Positions 1 to 9,900 of a stretch of 24,347 bases of DNA are shown in pieces. A model generated the notes under the pieces. That model was not told the DNA's origin and searched no databases. It was given only the letters and a program-made list of their open reading frames with translations. Location: NCBI GenBank assembly GCA_021464525.1, contig JADRCO010000938.1, forward strand, positions 1 to 24,347, written 5' to 3'. The position numbers and the translations under genes were made by a program. The DNA is from Rhizophagus sp. LPA8_4_AMF. Lineage: Eukaryota; Glomeromycota; Glomeromycetes; Glomerales; Glomeraceae. Position 1 is the stretch's first letter; the number at the start of each line of letters is the position of its first letter.

Positions 1-187
1 TGGATTTTTAATTAATGCTGCGGATGTGACCTCTATTATAATTATCCGGGGTCCTACTCTATTATCATTATCTGGGGAAATCCTTCCCTTAAAGTTTAAA
101 ATGCGATCTGATTATCTCTATTTTTTTTTACATATATTAAAAACTTTTTTCTATCAGTAAATCTTTTTCAAGAATTATAAAATAAAA
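1..187. other. Upstream region of the ILV6-like gene
   Basis: No gene is visible here. The stretch is the 5' flank of the acetolactate synthase regulatory subunit gene. It holds an imperfect 26-base tandem duplication (31-82, listed separately) and a T-run at about 121-129. I see no TATA box or transcription-factor site that I would defend. Confidence 0.5.
31..82. repeat. Imperfect 26-base tandem duplication
   Basis: Two adjacent copies begin with CTCTATTAT at 31 and at 57. They share the pattern CTCTATTAT-N-ATTATC-N-GGGG and then diverge. The repeat lies about 105 to 155 bases upstream of the proposed ILV6 start. It may be a doubled promoter element or a replication-slippage scar. Confidence 0.6.
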
Positions 188-1481
188 ATGTGTTCGGGTT
201 TTACCCGAAGAATAATACCATGGGGAAGAAAAATTGTCTTGGTATGTTAAGTTAAATATCTTAAACTTAGTAAGAAACATTGATTTACTTCAAAATATAT
301 TTATTTTTCAGTCATCGTCTCGAACTATTACAACGAAAAAACATGTTTTCCGTATGCTAAATAGTTCACAAAGTACTACTCCTGTGTTTCCTATAAAAGT
401 GCTTAATCGATATCAATCTACATTATCTTCAACTTCAGCTATTGAATATAAACTTACACATCCTCGTAGAAAACCTCCACCCCTACCAAAAATTGATATA
501 CCAGCACCTTCAGCTGAGGAAGCTGTCACAAATATTTTATATAATACTCCTGCACCATCACCTTCGCCTCCAAAAAGACATATTTTTAATTGTCTTGTAC
601 AAAATGAACCTGGCGTGCTTAGTAGAGTGAGCGGAATATTGGCCGCAAGGGGGTTCAATATCGATTCATTAGTTGTAGCTAGTACAGAAGCGGCTGATCT
701 AAGTAGGATGACAATTGTTTTACGAGGACGCGATGATGTAATTGAGCAAGCTAGAAGGCAATTAGAAGATTTGGTAAGTATTCATCTCTAATAAGATAAT
801 AAAAGTCTTTTTAATGGAATATCTTTTATTTTATAGGTTCCTGTATGGGCTGTTCTTGATTATACTAATACAATGGTTGTTGAACGGGAATTGTTATTGG
901 TTAAGGTATCAATTTTGGGACCTGAACATTTACATGAACAATTGAAAGCTATTAAATATGAAGAGTATAATAACGAATTTATGCCCGAGGCAGATTTAAG
1001 AGCGGAGGTATTTATAATTTTTAATAAAAAATAATTGGATAATTTCTAATTTTCTTTTTTATATAGAGTCATGATTCCGATTCTATTTTCGTGGACAATC
1101 AAACAAAGCTTACCCCATCATCCGTTTTAAGACAAAAGTTTTCTCATTTACGCGCATTGACTGATTTAGCAAAACTTTTTGGAGCTCATGTGGTAGATGT
1201 TGCAAGTGACAGCGTTATAATGGAATTGACCGCTAAACCTACCAGACTTGATGCATTTATTAAGTTGGTTAAACCTTTTGGTATCTTAGAAGCAGCAAGA
1301 AGCGGTAATTATAATTAATTAAATTTTTATATCCGTTATCTATCCTATTTATCTGACGCTCGGATTACTGATAGGTACGATGGCACTTCCACGAACCCCA
1401 CTTCTTGGCCATGAAGAGAAAGTCGCAGAGGAGGACAGTGAAGATAATCTTATAGATGCAAGCTTGTTACCTCCTGGTTAA
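188..1481 (+). CDS. ILV6: Acetolactate synthase regulatory (small) subunit, mitochondrial, ILV6-like
   Basis: Exons 188-241, 312-773, 837-1007, 1067-1304 and 1375-1481 join in phase to 343 residues. This is the regulatory subunit of acetohydroxyacid synthase, which commits pyruvate to valine, leucine and isoleucine synthesis in mitochondria. In the family it confers valine feedback inhibition. Residues 1-60 are rich in Arg, Ser and Thr and poor in acidic residues, as in a mitochondrial presequence. An ACT domain follows at about 108-172 (NEPGVLSRVSGILAARGFNI), then the conserved C-terminal domain to about 320. The start at 188 was chosen because it enters the ACT frame through a good GTATGT donor at 242 and a TTTTTCAG acceptor at 311. 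The next in-frame ATG is at 354, after the splice. The last exon was found by family conservation: ARSG continues into TMALPRTPLL, as in yeast Ilv6. Without that splice the frame stops at 1316-1318. The identity is firm; the exact start is less so. Confidence 0.93.
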
Positions 1482-2004
1482 GTTGTATAAAGATTAAAGA
1501 TATTAAAACAGTCTTTCTGATAAAAAAAGTTTCAATCTTTTTTTAATTTGTATATATTCGATTTGAAGTAGATAAGGCTTTATTTCAAATATCAAATGCA
1601 TCCGGATTTTACACTTACTATATTTATTGTTGTTAATATAAATAAATAATTTGTCGGTATGATGGTTACAATAAGAATTATTTTTTGTTTGTCAATTCAA
1701 ATTTTACATTACTAGAATAAGCCTAATCCTCCTACTAAATAATTAATTAATTCGTATATTTACCAAAAGAATAATATATTAGTGCAATAATTTTTACAAT
1801 TACTAATATATAATATTCGCCAAAAAAAAAAAAAAAAAAAATTTGATTTATTGCACACACAATATCACGCCTAGGTAATTAAAGAAACTATTTTTTAAAA
1901 ATACAATCCTCATTGAATTTCAAAATAATTTAAATAAATAAAAGAATGAACTATAAAAGAAATATGACACCGAAAAAATGTTTCTGTTAAATAAAATATA
2001 ATCT
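1482..2004. other. Convergent intergenic region (3' ends of ILV6 and the PAK kinase)
   Basis: No gene is seen. The region is very AT-rich, with several AATAAA-like words on both strands as expected for two facing 3' ends. A 20-base poly-A run lies at 1822-1841. It is too long for a normal polyadenylation signal and is best treated as a homopolymer repeat. Confidence 0.6.
1822..1841. repeat. Poly-A/T homopolymer run
   Basis: Twenty consecutive A on the + strand, between two convergent genes. It could be a slippage tract or the tail scar of an old retroposed copy. No recognisable body precedes it. Confidence 0.8.
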
Positions 2005-5000
2005 CTAAAAATTTGTCATGCTATTAATATAAAAGTCCGCATAATAATCTTCAACATCATCTTCATATTCTTCTGAATTTATTTTATTTTGTTGATTTGA
2101 TTGTTCATTTGTTATAACTAGTGTAGATTCATCCTCCTCATTTTCCCCTTTGCCATCCATTACTTCAGCATCTTGTTCTTCAATAAGCCGAAATTCTTTT
2201 ATCATACGTTCAAAATCTCCACTTGTAGATACATGTTCTAAGAAAGGGTGCTGATAAAAGAAAAATAAGTACGTATTAGAAATTTATTATAACGAAAATT
2301 CAAATGTCGAATACCTTAAGCAATTCTTCCCCTGATTTTCGTTTTTCAGCATCAACTTCTGTACATTCTGCAAGAAATTCTTTAAATGTATCGGACCACT
2401 TTTCAGGATTGTTTAATTCTGGAACTCCGTATCGAGCAATAAGTTCTATGGCCTATTTATATTGTTACTTAATTTAATATAATAGATTAATCGCAAAATT
2501 TTAAAATATTTATTTTACCTTTAATGGTGGATGTTCTTCCATATATGGAGGACTTCCCTCCGCCATTTCTCTTAATAATATGCCAAGACTCCAAATATCA
2601 ACCTGTAAAAAGGTAACATATTTAACAATCACGGATATTATACTCTACTTAATACATATAAAGTCACAAACCTTCGTATCATAGTTATTGCACTTTATGA
2701 CTTCGGGAGCCATCCAAAAAGGTGTACCTATTAATGAGTTCCTATAAGGCTGTTCTTCCGTTAATTGCACAGAGTGTACAAAATCCGCTACAAGTATTTT
2801 ATAAAATATTAATAAAAATCAATATATGTTAATTTGTTTTCAAGAGTTAGGTTGTTCTTACCAAGTTTAATATCTCCTTTAGCATTCAATAAGATATTAT
2901 CGCTACGAACATCTCTATGAATACGATTTAAACTATGTAGGTACGTGAGAGCTTTTAATATCTCTCGAGCAACTCGAGCTATCTGAAACTCATTAATTTT
3001 TGGTCCATCAGAATGCATTGATATAATATCTGCAAGTGACACTTCCATACACTCCATAACCACCTATATATAAGAAAATAAATAAATAAATAAATAAATA
3101 AATAAAAGTGTATAACTCTAATTAGTCTACTGACCCATATAGAATCAGATTTATAATAACATCCAATATATTCAACAATATTTGAATGTTTGCTCTTTTT
3201 CATCATAGATAATTCGTTCTTTAATATTTCTAGTTTATTAGTGTTAATAAATGGTATGACTTTGATAGCAACCTAATAAATTAATTAAAATAATATCATT
3301 AAATTTAATTCAAGAAGTATAAAAAAAATTAGGAAATTAAGATACTTGCCATATTTTCCAAATTATTTTGGTTTGCTGCATATATGTTACCAGATTCACC
3401 TTCAGCTATCATATTTAAATTAGTGAAAATCTGACCCGGATCGCCCGTTTCCAATATATCAGCTAGTCAATAAAAAATATATATATTTAAGTACTAAAAA
3501 AAAAACAATTTAAGGAAAAAAAATACAATACCAAGATGTCTAATTTCCCGTGGCAATGTTTCAGGATTAACAACAGACTTCTGTTCGGGAAATTCATTTT
3601 CTATATTGGAATCATTAGACAGATTTGATAACCGATTTATATCTGAAAGTGATGAACATTTCCGTATTACTTCAGAATATTTTGATGATCGTGATTTCTC
3701 TGCATTTAATAATACAAAAGAAATGTTTGTAAAAAGGAGAAAAGTAGTAGTAAAGAAGAAGAATATATTTGTGTCGAACCATTATCATTCTGTGTTGATC
3801 GCTTGTCAGGTTTTGAAAAAGTGTCAGTTATTCCCAATGGTTCTAAAGTTATATCTGAAGCTGATTTTGGTTTTATACTTAAAGTCGCATCATTTGTAGA
3901 TCCATCTACGCTATACGTATCACTTAAATGTTCATTTAACGTTGAATTGTCTGAAATAATTTGTTCTTTATTAGAATTGATCGACTCTTTTGATGAGTTA
4001 GAACTAATTATAGAACTAGATGAACTATTAGAAGGATCTGAAGTTAATTGATTGGAAATGTCTTGATTATTGTACACAACAGTTCCAGAATTGTCTGAAT
4101 TTCGCCTTGTTGATGAATAAATATCATAAGATTGTGCAGAATGTGTGGGAGGTGAACCTGGACTATTTAAGTATATTGGAGGTATTGACGTAACACTCGA
4201 TGTTTTTTTAGTAAATATAGGAGAATTATTATTCAATTCTACTCGTTGGCTATTAGGTCGATCAGGCCGATCAGGTCGTGGTGGTTGAGGCCCTACTTTA
4301 TGAATTGACGGAAGTGGTGTAGCGGGTGTTCCAGAAAGTTTACGAGGCGGTGGTGGTTTAGGGGATGTAGGTCTGGGCGGTATGAATTTAGATGTGGGTT
4401 TATCTCTTGGCAAAAATGAAACATTAAGTATTTGTGCGGACCCTATTTCATCATTTATTGATATTAAAGAATTCGTGTTATATCCGCCAGTATATATATT
4501 TCCATTTGACATTTTTCGTTGCTCTCTCGGTGGTGGAATTGGTGAAGTTGCACGATCCCAGGATGGAACGGGCGACGTAGGCCTTCCCCGTGATGATGGT
4601 ATAGGAGAAGTAGGTCTTTCACGTGACGAAGGTCTAGGAGACGAAGGTCTGGACGATGAAGGTCTGTCTCCTTGTATTGAATCTTTTGGATGTGGAGATG
4701 TAACTGCAACATTTGATCCTCTTCTTGGCGGAATTGGTACAGGATTGTTTCTTGCTGATGAAGAATTAGTAAGTGGTCTTGATGATGATGGGGAAGTTGC
4801 AGCATATAAAGGATCCTTGTAGGAGAGATTAACATTTATAGATGATGAATTTACTGAATCTATAGAAATAATTGACTCTTTTCCTGATTTTTGTGACCCA
4901 TCAGAACCTTTCCTTTTAGGTATTATATCCGAACTTTTTGAAACATCAAGAGATTCAGAAGATTGTCCGCACTTAAGTGGATGATAATATACCTTCGCAA

Positions 5001-6174
5001 ATTTTTGAGATCCACTTGAACTTGTTCGTTGAGGAGGAATTATATTATGCTTCGATCCACTAAAATTTTCATTTGACCCATTTGATTGTCCATTTAAGGA
5101 AGGACTTGAAAATTTTCTAATGGAAGATTTCCGTGGAGGTAAACTAGCTATTGTTGTTGATGCCGGTCGAAAACTTTCTCCATTTGATTGTATATTATGA
5201 GGAGAACCAAGAGAAACAGATCGTTGATGTGTAATCGAATTATTTAGCCTTTTTTGTTCCTCTGCTACTCTTAATTGCATGATTTTTCGAACTGCTTCTG
5301 GGTGTTGTCGTACTTCATTTTCAGTTATACCGGCTGAGTCAAGCATAGCTTTCCATTCTGGAGGAAGGCCCTATGTCGAATAGTCACTTTAATGCTCGAA
5401 TTTTAATATTTAATCTAGAAATTAAATTTTAAATTTACTTATTTACATACCACATAACCATTTTCATCAATATCTACATGAATATTATGTTTAAAATTAT
5501 AAGGCTGACCAATTTTTTTACCAGTGATCTCAGTTGTATCTAAAAATAAGTGGATAATTAATTCAAAACTAACCTTTGAAATTTAATACTAAATTCAGTA
5601 AATAAAACTTACCAGGAGAACCTGGACTTGGGACAAGGTTAGGGTTGATATATTTTGTATTTAATATTTCATCGCTTGGTACTGTACTTGACCATACATC
5701 AGGCAAACCCTAAAATATATTGTATATTAAACAATCAATTCAATATTGTTCGACTAACTTATATTTCATTCACTAAAACTTATAGTAGAAACAACTGTAG
5801 CTTTACTTAAGACAAAGCTTTATCGATCACTTTAAACCTAATAAACCTCTATAATAATTTATACTGACCAAAAATTTACCACTTTCAGTATTATACTCCA
5901 CATGAATTCCATGTTCAAACTCGGTAGGTTTACTTATTTCAATAATCTTATTTCCGAAACCCTTTTTCTTTCTATGTAAACTTGACATTGAACTATTGTT
6001 TTGATTGTAATATGAAGCATCAGATTTCTTTCCTTCAAGCTTTGTTGAGATTGGTCTCTCATTATTTGTGACATGATAACTATCACTTGACCTCCTCTCC
6101 TCAGACTGTACGGCACCTCCGTTCGTCGACACTTGGTTACCCAGCTTGCCAAGCTTTCCCTTGAGGAAATCCAA
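2005..6174 (-). CDS. p21-activated (PAK/Ste20-family) Ser/Thr kinase with two CRIB motifs
   Basis: Twelve exons: 6174-5869, 5709-5613, 5539-5451, 5370-3780, 3699-3532, 3462-3350, 3272-3135, 3063-2862, 2787-2672, 2602-2519, 2452-2315, 2250-2005, about 1095 residues counted from codon 6174. The family are Cdc42/Rac effectors controlling polarity and MAPK signalling. Two CRIB motifs are visible: ISKPTEFEHGIHV (80-92) and IGQPYNFKHNIHV (144-156). The second continues into a typical autoinhibitory segment (GLPPEW...NEVRQHPEAVRKI). Residues about 200-690 form a Ser/Pro-rich linker with RPTSP-type repeats near 400-447. The kinase domain is about 759-1020: Gly loop AEGESGNIY, VAIK lysine 792, HRDVRSDN (883-890), GTPFWMAPEVI, DIWSLGI; an acidic tail follows. 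Oddities: the DFG motif reads DFV (903-905), the usual HRD-x-K lysine is Arg, and no PH domain is seen. Codon 6174 is TTG, not ATG. The frame is open to a stop at 6195-6193 and the first in-frame ATG is 5988, so a short upstream exon is likely missing. The exon 4/5 junction uses a weak donor (GTTCGA). Confidence 0.88.
3076..3106. repeat. (AAAT)n microsatellite in a PAK intron
   Basis: Nearly eight perfect copies of the four-base unit lie inside the intron between PAK exons 7 and 8 (3134-3064). It has no effect on coding and is likely polymorphic between isolates. Confidence 0.9.
3273..3349 (-). other. GC-AG intron in the PAK kinase gene
   Basis: The boundary between exons 6 and 7 of the kinase has the donor ATG|GCAAGT and the acceptor TTATTAG. 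Only this cut joins the Gly-loop exon to the VAIK lysine exon in frame (ENM then VAIKVIP). No GT donor nearby keeps the phase. GC-AG introns are a known minor class and usually have a strong match at the other donor positions, as here (GCAAGT). Confidence 0.85.
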
Positions 6175-6963
6175 TATGAAATATGTAATGATTTAACGAT
6201 TGAAATTCAAGAAATCTTCGACAATACTCTTTATTCTACTATTTTTTACTTGGCAATGACTATAAATAAATAAAAATAAAAATAAAAGCCAATGGTCGCA
6301 CTAAATCTTTTGATTCGCTAATAATGCAAGATCCATTTTGCTTTATAAATCCGATTTAGCACTTATGATAATTTTCAAGCTTAACCTATCTGTACAGTAG
6401 CACGAACTAGAAAACGTTTTTCGAAAAGTTCAATCGAACTAGGACATCACAACGTTGTGTATCAGGGAACATTGTTTCAGTTTTAAAAATACACACCAGA
6501 TGTGTTTAGGTAACCTTAATTGTTTATAATGGTTTTAACTAATTGTTTAATTATGATATTGGTAAGAATGGCTGCAGATTCTGATCTTCCGAATCTTGTA
6601 AACTTTACACTTTATATCTATTAATATAGAAGTAGATTAATAATATAAACTAATAATTTCACAAATATTAATCACAAAAGTAATTTACTAATATTTGATA
6701 AATACTTTTAGAGAGCGTTTTCGCAATAACAAACTGCAATATTTTAAAATTTCAAATTACAAAAATTCACGGATATATACAAATCAGAGAAAAAAAAATA
6801 AAAAGGATATCGTACTGTGAGATAAAAAAAAAAGTAACGAGAAATAAATTGAACCAACTCTAGATCTTTTGAAATGAAATATTTTTGAATTATCATAGTA
6901 TAAAGATTACGCACGTTATTTTAAATTTCTAAAAACAAAGTTTAAGAGTTATGTATACAATTA
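6175..6963. other. Region between the PAK gene 5' end and the RBM26/27 3' end
   Basis: No gene is seen. The two genes are on the same (-) strand, so the region holds the RBM26/27-like 3' UTR and the PAK promoter, and probably an unplaced first coding exon of PAK. A perfect 12-base palindrome is at 6448-6459. CTAAATC and its reverse GATTTAG flank about 45 bases at 6300-6360. The rest is low-complexity AT. Confidence 0.5.
6448..6459. promoter_or_regulatory. Perfect 12-base palindrome CACAACGTTGTG
   Basis: CACAACGTTGTG is fully self-complementary and lies about 280 bases upstream of the first seen PAK codon. Its symmetry suits a homodimeric DNA-binding protein, but I do not recognise a specific factor for it. 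Confidence 0.3.
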
Positions 6964-9900
6964 TTATCGTTTCCAAGAACGCTCTCGTTCATCATCTTCA
7001 TCATCGCCAGCTTGAAAATCAGTCGTAACATTAGTACGCGATGCTGATGCAGATTCAGTATCGACTGTTTGAGATTCTGTTACAGCAACAGCTGCTTCAG
7101 CAACATTATCAGAAGCAGAAGCCGTTGTTGTTGTCACCTCTACAGGACGAGTAACAGGGCTTATTTCCGTATGCCACGTCAGTTGTACTTGACCAACATC
7201 AGGAATATTGGAACCTTTTACAAGTGCCTGAACAGTGTAGTGTAACAATTAGTTAATCCTCTAATAACAATATAAGAAAACACGTACAAGATTAATTACC
7301 TGTTCAGCATCTTTTCTATTTTTAAATTGTACAATTGCTGTTCGTGTTTCCTCAGCAGTTGTAAAAGTTTCAATTTCCCCAAATTGCTAAAATATTTATA
7401 AAAAACGATTAAATTGTAATCCAAAACTATTTTATTTATTTAAAAAGCAGCTTACTTGAAAATAATTTCGAAGATTATCGGTAGATCCCGTCGGGACCTC
7501 TTTTAGTAAAAGTTTTGTGGTGCGATTATCTAGTTTGTAGGAACGCATGACACCTCCACCACGAACTCGAGGCCAAAGTCCACGAGCTCTACCACGATAA
7601 AAGACAGCGCGCCCGCGTCCACGATACATAGCAGATTCGGCAAAACTATTTAAGCTAGCAGTCGATGTATTCGTCTAAAAAGTTACATTGCTATTAGCAA
7701 ATCTAAATACTATTAACAAGTCCATATGAACGCTCTTACTTACCTCAAGATTAGTAGTTTCAGTACTTGCTTGTGTATTTGTGGATGATGATGTTGCTGT
7801 TGCTGTTGCTGCTGAAGTTAATGGCTCATTTGCAGCACTATTTTCATTTATTTTGCTCAGAATATCAAGTTCTCGATCTAACTGTTCCCTTTCCTTTTCT
7901 TCCAATAGACTTTTTGGATGAATATTCCCAGTCAAAGAAGGTTTTCGGACGGCTACATTCGTGTCTTTCTTAATATCTTCAGAAACTTTGCTCAAACTTT
8001 TAAGAACTTCCTCCCGATTTTTAGAATTTACATTTTTCTTTTTTGCAAGTTCCATCAATTTTTTTTGCTCTTCAATCTGCCTGTTGATCAATTGCTCTCT
8101 TTGTTTTTGAATCTCTAGCATCGCCTTGAGACTTTCTTTTTGTTTCTTGACTTTTTCTTCGGCTTCTTTCTTTTCAGCTGCACTAATTGTAGGTGAAATA
8201 TCCGTTTGAGTAACAGCAGGAAGTTCTGATTTTACGGGGGAAGTAGGTTGTTTTGTTACTGTAGAAGTTGAAGTCTGTGGTTCTTCTTTCTCCTTATGCC
8301 AATATACTTTGACAAATCGATAATCAAAAATTGGTTCTGGAGAATTATAAGCCTTATAAGCTTCAGAACTATTACTGAACTGAATAATAGCTTTTTGATA
8401 ATTGATATCAATATTGATATTTGTAATGGTACCGAATTTTTTAAAGAATTCGTTCACTTTATCAAGATTACAGAATTCTTTCGGTATATTTTCAACAACC
8501 AACGTCGCATTTTTATTTGCACTAGTACCATATCTATTATTAGTATTAAATCCACCACGACTTCCACGAGAACGACCGCGTCCTCTAAATGTAGTACCTC
8601 TTGTAGCAGAGGAACCAACACTCGAATCTAAGAATTGTGGAACGCTGGGTGCTGATGTTAATGAGAGAGTCGGTTCAGTTACAACAGTCTCGGGAGATGG
8701 TTGTGTTATTTCATTTTCCTTTGGCTCGATCACTGAAATCAAATCTTCAGGACGAGATAATGTGGCACGTTCTGGATCATAAGCATCTGCAGTTGGGGTC
8801 ATTGATCTTGATGTTTGACCGGCTAAATTATTTCAAGAAAGATTATTAAAAATGAAATATATAATCAAAAAATAAAAAAAGAAAAAAAATATTTATTTAC
8901 AATATCCTGGATCAAGATCATATTGATTTCGAACGCCAGCAGTACTCATAAAATATGGTGGTCTCGAAGGAACACCAGCATTCATTATACCAACTGGTCC
9001 TGTTAATGGATTACCAGCCATTGGCGATATAATATCGAATGGCCTATTCAATGGAACGTCATCAACAACAATTCTATCTACACCGTGGTCGAAAGGACAA
9101 AGATCACCCCGCATACAATATCCTTTTTCTTTGTTTGAATAAAAAAATAATAAGTAAAATTACTTTAAATATAAAAACGAAATATTATAAGTACTTACCA
9201 TCATAATCACGACAACGTTGACGTCTTCCAGGCCTAACGTCAGAATACCCGGAACCACGGTTCACAACCATAGGGCCACTTCTACCACCTCCACGTTCGT
9301 TTAACCTCCTTCTCCTATCGTCAAAACGATCATTAACTGGAGTATTCATTCCATTATTGCCCCACTCATTACCCCACCGACCAGAACTTATGCTTGAACC
9401 CGGAGAACCAGACGATATAGAAGGAAAGTTTCTATTTAGCCGATTTTCTCTTTCAAAATCAGGACGTCGAGCGCTTCCTCCCATTCCATTGTTAGAAACG
9501 TAACCGTTTCCACTACCAGATATAGGTTGACTAGTTCCTAATGAATTATTGCGAGGAATTTTATTTGAACGAAATTCCTCTTCAGTTTCATCTCTTCGCC
9601 TTTTGAAAGACCGATCATCTTGAAAATTATTATTATACTGAGATCCTCCTGATGCGGGACCAGTGGGAATACCTTCGCTACTACGAAATCTTTTATTTTT
9701 TGAGTCTCTATCCTCCTCTCGATTCGTGAAATTGGAAGATCGATCGGCATAACGACGATAATCATCTCGAATTTCGCCACTTCTCTCCCTGTGCTTGTAA
9801 TTTCTATCGTCATCATCATCCGATGCTTCGCTATCTTCTCTTTTCCGGACTCCAATCTTTGATGGTTGGCTATCAACTTTTTCTAGTGTCAAATCCTGGG

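Noticed and set aside
1822-1841. Poly-A run as the tail of a retroposed copy
   Set aside because: No gene-like or element-like body and no target duplication next to it.
3076-3106. CRISPR-like or other regular array
   Set aside because: It is a plain four-base microsatellite. No spaced direct repeats of CRISPR type exist in the window.
4382-4822. Long open frame on the + strand
   Set aside because: It lies opposite the Ser/Pro-rich PAK linker. Biased codons there keep the antisense frame open; no family signal.
8296-8849. Open frames on the + strand
   Set aside because: Antisense shadows of the RRM1 exon of the RBM26/27-like gene, which has clear domain evidence.
9538-9876. Second minus-strand frame inside the RBM26/27-like gene
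   Set aside because: It overlaps the Arg/Asp/Ser-rich linker in another frame and has low-complexity content only.
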